A stretch of DNA of 34,264 bases. It comes from Clostridia bacterium (GTDB lineage: Bacteria > CBDUZB01 > JAGLHV01). A model generated the notes under the pieces. It was not told the DNA's origin. It searched no databases and was given only the letters and a program-made list of their open reading frames with translations. The stretch is taken from assembly GCA_030595925.1 (NCBI GenBank), contig JAUVLC010000017.1, forward strand, positions 1 to 34,264, written 5' to 3'. Each line of letters begins with the position of its first letter. The stretch's first letter is position 1. Shown here one piece after another: positions 23,810 through 31,360 of this stretch. Position numbers and translations under genes: made by a program.

Positions 23810-24634
23810 ATGAAATTCTTAAAGACCTTGGGTAAAATAAGTGCCAACTTAATTAGTGCTTTGTATGACCGGAATAAAACTATTTTCAAGATTAATGATG
23901 CACAACTAATTACCGGAAAAAATTACAACGAGGTTACGGATTTATTATCTGAATTAGTGCGTAGAAAAATAATTGCTCGTTTGAAAGCCGGAAAATTTTT
24001 AATAATACCTCAGGAATTGGGCAATATAGAACAGCAGTATATTGGTAATTGGTACATAGCTGCTCGAGAGGTAGTTAATTCCCCGAATTATTATATTGCT
24101 TTTTATAGTGCTATGCATTATTGGGGGATGTTGACACAACCGCTGGTTAAATTGTTCGTAGCTATTTCCCAAAGGCAAACAGTCCCTCTGGAAATGAAAA
24201 ACAAATTGGTTTTTGTTTTTGTAAATAAAAAATTTGTTTGGGGAATTAATGATCAGTGGGTAACAAAAACTGAGAAAGTGAGAATGTCGGATTTAGAAAA
24301 GACCATTGTTGATGCTTTGGGTTTTCCTCGCTATTGTGGGGGTATTTCCGAAATTGCTAAGGGAATTTGGTTGGTAAAGGATAAAATTGATTATACAAAA
24401 TTAAATAAATATATAAGTAAGTATAATAAGAATATAGTTGCCAAAAGATTGGGGTATATTTTAGATGTTCTTAAAATTAATCAGCCTGATTTAAAGGCGG
24501 AATTAAAAAAATATATCAAAAATCGTTATGATTTATTAGATCCTACTTTGGCAGTAAAAAGAATTAGTAAAAATAGTTGGCGATTGATTGATAATGTAGG
24601 ACAAAAACAAATTCTTAATTTAATCTGGCATTGA
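23810..24634 (+). CDS. abiEi: AbiEi-type antitoxin/repressor
   Basis: This is the antitoxin of an AbiE (type IV) toxin-antitoxin system, cytosolic and DNA-binding. The first 80 or so residues form a winged helix (FKINDAQLITGKNYNEVTDLLSELVRRKII). They are followed by the AbiEi core with YYIAFYSAMHYWGML and the conserved VRMSDLEKTIVDALGFPRYCGG. The length of 274 aa is normal. It directly follows its own promoter and operator and a GGTGG ribosome site. Its stop lies 5 nt before the toxin's preferred ATG, so the two are coupled. Known members repress their own promoter and neutralise AbiEii without stable binding. Confidence 0.88.
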   Translation: MKFLKTLGKISANLISALYDRNKTIFKINDAQLITGKNYNEVTDLLSELVRRKIIARLKAGKFLIIPQELGNIEQQYIGNWYIAAREVVNSPNYYIAFYSAMHYWGMLTQPLVKLFVAISQRQTVPLEMKNKLVFVFVNKKFVWGINDQWVTKTEKVRMSDLEKTIVDALGFPRYCGGISEIAKGIWLVKDKIDYTKLNKYISKYNKNIVAKRLGYILDVLKINQPDLKAELKKYIKNRYDLLDPTLAVKRISKNSWRLIDNVGQKQILNLIWH

Positions 24635-24639
24635 TAATT

Positions 24640-25437
24640 ATGATTGATTATTATAAAATTAAAAAATTATCTACTAAATTACAAGTTCCGGAAGAAATAA
24701 TTGAAAAAGATTTCTTTATTGAGCTTGTTTTATTTTATTTAGCAAGGGATAGTTATTTTAGGGAAAAGATTATTTTTCGTGGGGGGACTTCTTTAAAAAA
24801 AATTTATTTTCAAAACTATCGTTTTTCGGAAGATTTAGATTTTTTATTACCAGATAGAGAAAACCTTGCAGAAATTGAATATAAATTGAATCAATGTTTA
24901 TTAAAAATTAATGCGGATTATCCTGTTAAGTTGGATAAACGTTGTGAATACAATAAGGATCGACTACAATTTTTTATTCTTTATGATTTGATTTCAGAGA
25001 TTCATGCTATCAAGGAATTAAAAGTAGATGTTTTAAAAGATAATTTTGTTCCTGCTTTTCAACCCAAAAAAATATTATTTAACTATCACGAATTTAAACA
25101 GGAAGATCTTTATCTTGGGACTTATGATTTGGAATCCATAGTCAGTGATAAAATAGGTAGAATTTTAGATGTGGTAGATGAACCTCGTGACCTTTATGAC
25201 CTCTGGTGTCTTTTGAAATTAAAATTGGATATTATAAAAATAAAAGATGAATTTAAAAATAGATATAGAGTTGAGATGTATATTCCTAATCTTTTAAGTG
25301 AGATTAAGAAAGAAAATTATAAACGAAACTGGCGGATTAGATTGGAAAAACAAATTACAAATCTGCCCGAATATGATATGATAATAAAAGAGTTAGAAAT
25401 GATGATTAAAACAAAATTAATAGACAGAAAGAGATAA
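24640..25437 (+). CDS. abiEii: AbiEii nucleotidyltransferase toxin
   Basis: This is a DNA polymerase-beta-fold nucleotidyltransferase toxin that causes reversible growth arrest and, in known systems, phage abortive infection. Motif I FRGGTSLKK lies near residues 46-54, with RFSEDLDFLLP supplying the catalytic acidic pair. Motif II-like KVDVL follows, and motif III SDKIGRILDVVDEPRDLYDLW is present. A TTG at 24631 is in frame, but ATG 24640 gives the usual family N-terminus (MIDYYKIKKL). All key residues look intact, so the toxin is probably active. A 30-nt gap separates it from mnmA. Confidence 0.88.
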   Translation: MIDYYKIKKLSTKLQVPEEIIEKDFFIELVLFYLARDSYFREKIIFRGGTSLKKIYFQNYRFSEDLDFLLPDRENLAEIEYKLNQCLLKINADYPVKLDKRCEYNKDRLQFFILYDLISEIHAIKELKVDVLKDNFVPAFQPKKILFNYHEFKQEDLYLGTYDLESIVSDKIGRILDVVDEPRDLYDLWCLLKLKLDIIKIKDEFKNRYRVEMYIPNLLSEIKKENYKRNWRIRLEKQITNLPEYDMIIKELEMMIKTKLIDRKR

Positions 25438-25467
25438 TTTTTAAAAGTAAGGGATAAAACAAATAAA

Positions 25468-26547
25468 ATGAGTAGAAAGAAAGTAGTGGTAGCGATGAGC
25501 GGGGGAGTAGATTCTTCGGTAGCTGCGGCTTTGCTTAAAAAGAAAGGGTTTGAAGTTGTTGGTATTACTATGCAGATTGACCGGGAATACGAACAGGGTG
25601 AACGGGGAGGCGGTGAAGGAGTAGTAGAAAAGGCAAAAGAAGTGGCCGATCAATTAGGGATTAGCCATTATGTAGTAGATTTAGAGGATTTTTTTAGGAA
25701 GAAAATAATTAATTATTTTTGTAAGGAATATAAATGTGGGAGAACTCCCAATCCTTGTATAAAGTGCAATCAATATATAAAATTTGGTGTTTTGTTGAAA
25801 AAAGCAAAAGAACTCAACGCCGATTATTTTGCCACAGGACATTATGCTCAAATAGAATACGACCAAAAGAGAAAAGAATTTTTGCTTAAAAGAGGAGTGG
25901 ATTTAACTAAAGACCAATCTTATGTCTTATACGGGCTAAAACAAAGACAACTTAAACATATTTTATTGCCCTTGGGTGGTTTTTCCAAAAAAAAGATAAA
26001 ACAAAAGGCACAGGAATTAAAACTGTCTATAGACACAAAATCAGAATCACAGGAAATATGTTTTATTCCGGATAATAATTATCGAAATTTTCTTAAAAAG
26101 CAGAGACTGAAGAAAGTAAATCCCGGAAATATTTTAAATAAACAGGGTAAAGTTATCGGCAAACACCAGGGAGTTATGTTTTATACTATTGGTCAGCGTA
26201 AGGGGATAGGTATTGCTGATAAGTACCCGTTGTATGTAATTAAAATTGATAAAGAAGGTAATACCGTTATTGTAGGCAAACGGAAAGATGTTTATCAGGA
26301 TGAATTAATTGCCGATAATATCAATTGGATAAGTAAAAATAAATTAAAATCCCCTTTTAAAGCTCAGGTAAAAATACGCTATCGTCACACTCCTTCCCCG
26401 GCAATGATTATGCCTTTAGATAAAGGCAATTTGAAAATAAAATTTGACCGACCTCAATGGGCTATAACCCCCGGCCAAGCAGTAGTTTTTTACCAGGGAG
26501 AGGTAGTTATCGGAGGGGGGAGAATAGTAACTACCGGTATTGTTTGA
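25468..26547 (+). CDS. mnmA: tRNA-specific 2-thiouridylase MnmA
   Basis: The enzyme thiolates U34 of tRNA-Lys, tRNA-Glu and tRNA-Gln using ATP and a persulfide relay. The PP-loop SGGVDSS lies at residues 11-17. Catalytic Cys97 sits in GRTPNPCIKC and the second catalytic cysteine, Cys198, in SQEICFIPD. FYTIGQRKGIGI and the C-terminal beta-barrel complete the usual 360-aa protein. It sits between the AbiE pair and the restriction island and is a core gene in an accessory neighbourhood. Start ATG 25468 has only a weak ribosome site. Confidence 0.95.
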   Translation: MSRKKVVVAMSGGVDSSVAAALLKKKGFEVVGITMQIDREYEQGERGGGEGVVEKAKEVADQLGISHYVVDLEDFFRKKIINYFCKEYKCGRTPNPCIKCNQYIKFGVLLKKAKELNADYFATGHYAQIEYDQKRKEFLLKRGVDLTKDQSYVLYGLKQRQLKHILLPLGGFSKKKIKQKAQELKLSIDTKSESQEICFIPDNNYRNFLKKQRLKKVNPGNILNKQGKVIGKHQGVMFYTIGQRKGIGIADKYPLYVIKIDKEGNTVIVGKRKDVYQDELIADNINWISKNKLKSPFKAQVKIRYRHTPSPAMIMPLDKGNLKIKFDRPQWAITPGQAVVFYQGEVVIGGGRIVTTGIV

Positions 26548-26551
26548 ATCA

Positions 26552-26577
26552 AAACAATCGTTGTCCAATGATTGTTT
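26552..26577 (+). terminator. hairpin after mnmA, weak terminator candidate
   Basis: AAACAATC (26552-26559) pairs with GATTGTTT (26570-26577) across a 10-nt loop, 5 nt after the mnmA stop. Only three T follow, so termination is uncertain. Confidence 0.4.
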
Positions 26578-26604
26578 ACAGGTTGTGTCATAATTTTACT
26601 TTAG

Positions 26605-26680
26605 GTAGCCGCAGGCTTTAGCCTGCGTAATTTCTCCGTATAAAATGTGTTACCATCGCGAGTGAAACGAAGCAATCTAA
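26605..26680. repeat. GC-rich hairpin and relic of the 4483-type element
   Basis: CGCAGGCT-TT-AGCCTGCG (26610-26627) is a perfect 8-bp hairpin. It is followed near 26655 by GCGAGTGAAACGAAGCAATC, which resembles the interior of the 139-bp element at 4483. The roughly 300-bp gap 26548-26846 contains nothing else that can be supported. Confidence 0.5.
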
Positions 26681-26846
26681 TTCTCCGTTTTGATAACAGA
26701 ATAAGCTCAACTTATTAATTATGATAGATTTTTGCTGTTTTTATTGAAAAATAATAAAAAATATGGTAACCTTAACATCATAGTAAAAAATGTAATGAAA
26801 TATGGAGGTCGTTCATTATTAAATGTTAAAGGAAATAAAATGAAAC

Positions 26847-27734
26847 ATGATTTCAAAATGTAAGCTTTGCCAGCGAGCTTGTGATGTTCAAAATAGTCAT
26901 ATAATTCCAAAGTTTGTGGGAAAATGGTTAAAGGAAACTTCTGCCACTGGATATTTTATGACGTTTGATGTTGATGGACAAGCAAAAAGGTCTCAAGATA
27001 TTGAAAAGAAACCACTTCTTTGTAAGAAATGTGAAAGCATTCTTAATGATTTTGAGACATATTTTGCTAATAATATATTCTATCCGTTTAAAAAAGGGAT
27101 GCTTAAATCTATACCAATAAATGAGAAAATAAGCAAATTTGCTGTTTCAGTAAGTTTGAGAGTATTATGGGTACTACGTGAAAATCAGGATTCTTTGGCT
27201 TTTAAATGGGAAAAAGAACTTCTTCAATTAGAAAAAGAATGGCGTGAATATATTATTGATTTTCCGGGTTTTGTGAAAGGGAATAACAGCCATCACATTA
27301 TGCTTTCCAGCAAGGAATCGTTGGCTACAGGGTTGTCAGAAAATCCCAATTTAATATTGAATCTGATGCGGGTGTCGACATTTTATATTTATGAAAAATT
27401 TAAAAAGGCATATTTGTTTTCAAATATGGCAGGAGTACAAATAATTTCGATGATAAATTTACCTGCATTGCCTTTATCTCAAGGTACACAAGTATATCCG
27501 GAACAAACATTTGGAAAGGTAAGACCTGAAGGTATTGGTTGGGGAGGATATTATCAAAATTTGATAAATTTTAATCGTGATTGCAATGTAATGCGAAGCA
27601 AGGTAAAAAAAGAATATAACACAATGATTGTGAACACAATGATAAAAAATATTGATAAGACCCGTAATTCGGAAGACATCAAGCTAATTGCTGAACAAGA
27701 GTTGTTTCTAAAAAATGGAAGGTTAAAGAAATAA
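26847..27734 (+). CDS. HNH-like zinc-binding protein of unknown function
   Basis: The N-terminus has Cys5 and Cys8 (CKLC), a conserved SHIIP with His18, and a second pair CKKC at 59-62. This layout is shared by HNH-type endonuclease-like proteins, but the final catalytic His is not obvious, so nuclease activity is uncertain. The rest (about 90-295) is mixed helix and strand with no recognised domain. It lies directly upstream of the methyltransferase and restriction genes on the same strand and may be an accessory defence component. The ATG at 26847 has an AAAGGA about 12 nt upstream. A short GTTGAC-containing motif follows its stop codon. Confidence 0.7.
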   Translation: MISKCKLCQRACDVQNSHIIPKFVGKWLKETSATGYFMTFDVDGQAKRSQDIEKKPLLCKKCESILNDFETYFANNIFYPFKKGMLKSIPINEKISKFAVSVSLRVLWVLRENQDSLAFKWEKELLQLEKEWREYIIDFPGFVKGNNSHHIMLSSKESLATGLSENPNLILNLMRVSTFYIYEKFKKAYLFSNMAGVQIISMINLPALPLSQGTQVYPEQTFGKVRPEGIGWGGYYQNLINFNRDCNVMRSKVKKEYNTMIVNTMIKNIDKTRNSEDIKLIAEQELFLKNGRLKK

Positions 27735-27759
27735 GCAGGATGATAAAGAGCATGGAGTT

Positions 27760-27778
27760 GACTTGGTTGACATAAAAA
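27760..27778 (+). repeat. post-stop GTTGAC motif (copy B), left border of the R-M genes
   Basis: GACTTGGTTGACATAAAAA matches 18 of 19 positions at 30207-30225. The preceding GGAGTTGACTTGGTTGAC matches 17 of 18 positions near 5487. The two 19-bp copies bracket the methyltransferase-endonuclease pair. Confidence 0.6.
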
Positions 27779-27795
27779 GGAAATCCATTTTAAAT
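27767..27795 (+). promoter_or_regulatory. promoter candidate for the R-M genes
   Basis: TTGACA (27767-27772), 17-nt spacer, TTAAAT (27790-27795). The -35 box lies inside the repeated motif. Transcription would start near 27802, about 15 nt before the methyltransferase ATG. Confidence 0.5.
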
Positions 27796-27816
27796 AAAAA
27801 AAGGAAAATAAACACT

Positions 27817-29394
27817 ATGAATCAATTATTATCAATAGATGAAGCGAGTAAATGGGCAACAAATATTCTAAAAAGAAATATAACTCCATCGAATATTTCT
27901 TATTTAATACAATACGGGCGAATAAGAAAATATGGAGATAATGGAAGAACATTGGTTGATTTATCTGAGTTAAATAAGTATTTTAAGTCACAATTAGAGG
28001 TCAAAGAAACAATGTGGAGAAAACGTTTGGGAAAAGACTTAAATTGGGTTCTTTCTTTTGATGAGTATAAAGAATTTGAGAGAACGAAGCATGTTCATAG
28101 AATTCATCCCTACAAGGGGAAGTTTATCCCACAGCTGGTAGAATATTTTTTGGATACCCATACCGATAAATTTAAAAGAGAGGTATTTTTTAAACCGGGT
28201 GATATAGTTTTAGATCCGTTTTGTGGTAGTGGTACGACTTTGGTTCAAGCTAATGAGTTAGGGGTTCATGCTGTTGGGATAGACATTTCTGTATTCAATT
28301 CATTAATAAGCAATGCAAAGATTAATAGATATGATATTTCAGATATTAATGATACAGCAAAGAGAATTACTCTCAAGCTTAAAGAATTTCAGAAAAATAA
28401 ACAAAATCTGGAATTTGAAAATAGCTTATTATATGAATTGAGTATTTACAATAACAAATATTTTCCCTCTCCAAAATTTGAAAAAAAAGTGAAAAAACAA
28501 AATATTAGTGAGAAAGAATATTCAGGAAAAAAGGAAAAAGAGTTCCTTGATATTTATAATAATTTGATTAAACGATATAAGATTCAGTTAAGGCAAAAAA
28601 ACAACGCAATATTTCTTGATAAGTGGTTTTTACAACCAGTTAGAAATGAAATAGATTTTGTATTTAGGCTGATAAAACAAATTAAAAATGTACCTACTAA
28701 AAAAATGCTTGCAATTGTTTTAAGTCGAACGATTCGTTCTTGTAGAGCAACAACCCATTCTGATTTAGGAACCCTTAAAGAACCGGTAACAACAACATAT
28801 TATTGTAGAAAACATGGTAAGATTTGTAAACCTGTTTTTTCTATTTTTGGTTGGTGGGAAAGGTATACAAGAGATACAGTTAAAAGACTTACCCAATTTG
28901 AAAAAATAAGAACAAACACATTTCAAAAATGTTTAACCGGAGATAGTAAAGTTATTGATGTTTTTTCAGAATTGGAAGCTAAATTTCCAAAATTTGGCAA
29001 ATTAGCCCGAAGACAACAGATTAAAGGAATATTTTCCAGTCCTCCGTATGTTGGTTTAATTGATTATCATCAACAACATGCATATGCATATGATTTATTT
29101 GGTTTTAAGCGAAAGGATAAATTAGAAATAGGTTCGTTATTCAATGGCCAGGGGCGGGAAGCAAGAGAATCATATAAGAAAGGGATTGTTGAAGTCCTTT
29201 TAAATTCTAAGAAATTTTTACAGAATAATTATAATGTTTTTTTAGTTGCTAATGATAAATATGGACTTTATCCTCAAATTGCAGAATTAGCAAGGATGAA
29301 AATAGTTAATCAATATAAAAGGCCCGTATTAAATAGAGTTGAAAAAGACAGGTCGGCTTATGCTGAAATTATATTTCACTTAAAGGAAAAATAA
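27817..29394 (+). CDS. DNA methyltransferase (amino-MTase type) of a TdeIII-like R-M system
   Basis: It transfers methyl from SAM to an exocyclic amino group (N4-cytosine or N6-adenine) and protects DNA from the nuclease encoded next. Residues 4-55 look like a helix-turn-helix or MerR-like module (LLSIDEASKWATNIL). Then come HRIHPYKGKFIPQLVEYFL, SAM-binding motif I DPFCGSGTT at 133-141 and, after a long insertion, catalytic motif IV SPPY at 408-411 in FSSPPYVGLIDYH. The order I then IV is gamma-like. ATG 27817 is preferred over the in-frame TTG at 27763, because a promoter overlaps that earlier segment. The endonuclease ATG is 2 nt after the stop. S before PPY favours N4-cytosine; this is inference. 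Confidence 0.85.
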   Translation: MNQLLSIDEASKWATNILKRNITPSNISYLIQYGRIRKYGDNGRTLVDLSELNKYFKSQLEVKETMWRKRLGKDLNWVLSFDEYKEFERTKHVHRIHPYKGKFIPQLVEYFLDTHTDKFKREVFFKPGDIVLDPFCGSGTTLVQANELGVHAVGIDISVFNSLISNAKINRYDISDINDTAKRITLKLKEFQKNKQNLEFENSLLYELSIYNNKYFPSPKFEKKVKKQNISEKEYSGKKEKEFLDIYNNLIKRYKIQLRQKNNAIFLDKWFLQPVRNEIDFVFRLIKQIKNVPTKKMLAIVLSRTIRSCRATTHSDLGTLKEPVTTTYYCRKHGKICKPVFSIFGWWERYTRDTVKRLTQFEKIRTNTFQKCLTGDSKVIDVFSELEAKFPKFGKLARRQQIKGIFSSPPYVGLIDYHQQHAYAYDLFGFKRKDKLEIGSLFNGQGREARESYKKGIVEVLLNSKKFLQNNYNVFLVANDKYGLYPQIAELARMKIVNQYKRPVLNRVEKDRSAYAEIIFHLKEK

Positions 29395-29396
29395 AT

Positions 29397-30191
29397 ATGG
29401 GATTAAATAAAAACCAAAAAAAAAGAATAAGGGAGCTTTTATCAAATAAAATTGAAGCAAAACTAAAATTATATGGTCGGGAAACTACTTCAATGCCTTT
29501 TTTGGCTAGATTGATTCAAGATAATGAAAAAATAGCAGCTTATTCTTTTATTCATTCAATGGCAACGACATTAGGAATGTCAATATATGAAGATGTTTCT
29601 GTTATTATTGCATCGGATAGTTCTGATGAATGTTTTAGAAATTACGGAGTTGGTGGAGCAATTTCGAAAGAACAGAAAGCTGTAATAAATAATATTGTTG
29701 TCAAGCTGCGGAATGGAGAAAGAAAGGCTAACATTGAAAAGGAAAAGCAGGAAATTTTATCTGCATCTGCAGAAAACGGAGAATTTCAAAAGACAGGAAA
29801 TATTGCCGATTTCTATATGAAACGTGATGGGCAGGAATATTATTTCGAAATTAAAACCGTTAAACCAAACATTGATGTTTTTGAGAAAAGCAAAACAAAA
29901 CTATTAGAATGGATAGCCAGAAGAAGAAAGTCTATTAATGTTTTTCTTGCATTCCCCTATAATCCGTACCATCCACAACCCTATTCAAGGTTTACAGAAG
30001 TTGGTATGATGGATGCGCCAAAAGATTTTTTGGTAGGAGACCAATACTGGAATTTTATTGGCGGTAAGAATACTTTTCCTGAATTGCTTAAAACATTTGA
30101 TGAAGTTGGGAAAAAATTTAAAGAACAGTTAAAACAAAAATTTAAAGCAATTGCCAAGAAAAAAATTGGATTCATACTAAAATGCATATGA
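29397..30191 (+). CDS. TdeIII-family type II restriction endonuclease
   Basis: This is a double-strand DNA endonuclease of the PD-(D/E)XK superfamily. The catalytic core is Asp138 in GNIADFYMKRDG with Glu151 and Lys153 in YYFEIKTVKPN. Also typical of the family are FLAFPYNPYHPQPYSRF and DAPKDFLVGDQYWNFIGG. Characterised relatives (TdeIII, MjaII) cut GGNCC, so a GGNCC-like target is possible here but not shown. It starts 2 nt after the methyltransferase stop, so the toxic enzyme is translated from the same message as its protector. No frameshift or missing residue is seen, so the system is probably active. Confidence 0.88.
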   Translation: MGLNKNQKKRIRELLSNKIEAKLKLYGRETTSMPFLARLIQDNEKIAAYSFIHSMATTLGMSIYEDVSVIIASDSSDECFRNYGVGGAISKEQKAVINNIVVKLRNGERKANIEKEKQEILSASAENGEFQKTGNIADFYMKRDGQEYYFEIKTVKPNIDVFEKSKTKLLEWIARRRKSINVFLAFPYNPYHPQPYSRFTEVGMMDAPKDFLVGDQYWNFIGGKNTFPELLKTFDEVGKKFKEQLKQKFKAIAKKKIGFILKCI

Positions 30192-30194
30192 TGA

Positions 30195-30225
30195 GAAGTC
30201 GAGGCCGACTTCGTTGACATAAAAA
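30195..30225 (+). repeat. hairpin plus post-stop GTTGAC motif (copy C), right border of the R-M genes
   Basis: GAAGTCG-AGGC-CGACTTC (30195-30212) is a perfect 7-bp hairpin that starts 3 nt after the endonuclease stop. It overlaps GACTTCGTTGACATAAAAA (30207-30225), the second copy of the 19-bp motif found before the methyltransferase gene. Confidence 0.6.
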
Positions 30226-30356
30226 AATTAAATTTAAGTTTTTCCATAACAATCAACTATTCTGCAGCAAACTACAGGTAATTAGACCCGAGATCCAGAC
30301 TCATTGAGTTAAAATAAATCGCCGGTACTTTTATTTAATTAGGAGGTAAAAATAAA

Positions 30357-30803
30357 ATGGGTAATAGAGAGCAAAGTTGTTTTAATCGTAGAAAGATAGG
30401 TTTCATATTAATGAGTATTATAGCGGTATTGATGAGTATTTCGACTTTTTGTATGACTAGGGCTTATAATAAAGAACATGCAAAAAACATTAGATTTATT
30501 CGCCAGAGTGAACGCAAAGAATCTTCTGTTATCGATAAAACCGAGACAATTAAAAAACATAATTATAAGCCGGAAAAAGGGTATGTTGCTGATAAAGAAA
30601 TCGCGGTTAACATTGCAAAGGCTGTGTGGATATCAATTTATGGGAAAGAGCAGATTGAAAGGGAAAAGCCATATAAAGCTTTTTTAAAAGAAGGAGTTTG
30701 GTATATTGAAGGGTCATTACCTGAAGGGTGGTTGGGAGGAGTAGCAGAAGCTGAAATAGCTAAAGATGACGGGCATATTATTAGAATTAGCCATGGAGAA
30801 TAA
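30357..30803 (+). CDS. membrane-anchored NTF2-fold immunity-like protein (YbbC/YhhH family)
   Basis: An N-terminal hydrophobic segment (about 13-35) is followed by a linker. The domain beginning GYVADKEIAVNIAKAVWI and continuing IYGKEQIEREKPYKAFL, GVWYIEGSLPEGWLGGVAEA and GHIIRISHGE matches the NTF2-fold immunity family (YbbC/YhhH) recalled from Rhs and other polymorphic-toxin loci. AGGAGG precedes the ATG. The next gene starts directly after its stop. No toxin gene is in the window, so immunity is a family label rather than a demonstrated role. It may be a general periplasm-facing binding domain. Confidence 0.75.
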   Translation: MGNREQSCFNRRKIGFILMSIIAVLMSISTFCMTRAYNKEHAKNIRFIRQSERKESSVIDKTETIKKHNYKPEKGYVADKEIAVNIAKAVWISIYGKEQIEREKPYKAFLKEGVWYIEGSLPEGWLGGVAEAEIAKDDGHIIRISHGE

Positions 30804-31022
30804 ATGAAAAAAATATTAATTATCTTAGTATTGCTTGGTTCTTTTGCAATTCCGGTATTTGCCGGAGGATCGGTTAGTTTAGAGAAAGAGTTAAAACCTC
30901 TTCTCGATCAAAAACCTGCTTTAGGAGAAATAATAATAAAGACTTTTGATATTGCTGAAAGTGGTTGGGCTCCCCATAGAATAGGATCAAATGTAAATAT
31001 GAAATATGGGGAAAACGTTTAG
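30804..31022 (+). CDS. secreted hypothetical protein, N-terminal part (frameshifted)
   Basis: The ATG follows the NTF2-type gene's stop directly. A clear signal peptide (MKKILIILVLLGSFAIPVFA) precedes SVSLEKELKPLLDQKPALGE, and the frame then stops after 72 residues at TAG 31020. The remainder of the protein continues in the -1 frame to 31258. Adding one G or A within GGGGAAAA (31008-31015) joins the two parts as MKYGGKRLGPYFFYAKPKGF. No family is recognised. Adjacency to an immunity-type gene is the only functional hint. Confidence 0.65.
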   Translation: MKKILIILVLLGSFAIPVFAGGSVSLEKELKPLLDQKPALGEIIIKTFDIAESGWAPHRIGSNVNMKYGENV

Positions 31023-31258
31023 GCCCGTATTTTTTTTATGCTAAGCCAAAAGGATTTAAAGGTGAATACATCTTTGAGTTGGTATTTCATACAGAGCGTA
31101 TATTTCTAGATAGCGAAGGTAAATCAACAAATATAAGAAATGCATATACAATAAAAGAGAAACTTACATCCATCGAAATAAAAATTAAAGAGAAAAGCTG
31201 CTTTCCCGGAGATGGGCAAATAAATAAGGCAACTACAACTGTTAATAACTTACACTAA
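31013..31258 (+). pseudogene. secreted hypothetical protein, C-terminal part in the -1 frame
   Basis: The open frame reads RLGPYFFYAKPKGFKGEYIF, then ELVFHTERIFLDSEG, and ends TTTVNNLH before TAA at 31256. There is no start codon or ribosome site at its beginning and it follows the upstream frame without a gap, so it is the rest of the same gene. Its beta-rich content fits a periplasmic domain. Confidence 0.65.
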
Positions 31259-31360
31259 TTTTTATCTGAGAAGGCGATGGGCCAATAACGACAGAGGGTA
31301 TTGTAAAATATCATAATAAATTCGGAAGGAATGTATTTTCCCGATTTGGAGATTCATAGG

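Noticed and set aside
24631-24639. TTG start for abiEii
   Set aside because: ATG at 24640 gives the typical family N-terminus and avoids overlap with the abiEi stop.
31331-31360. Upstream ATG for the phosphoesterase
   Set aside because: The purine-rich stretch abuts the ATG directly, and the extra ten residues would bury the signal peptide. ATG 31361 fits better.
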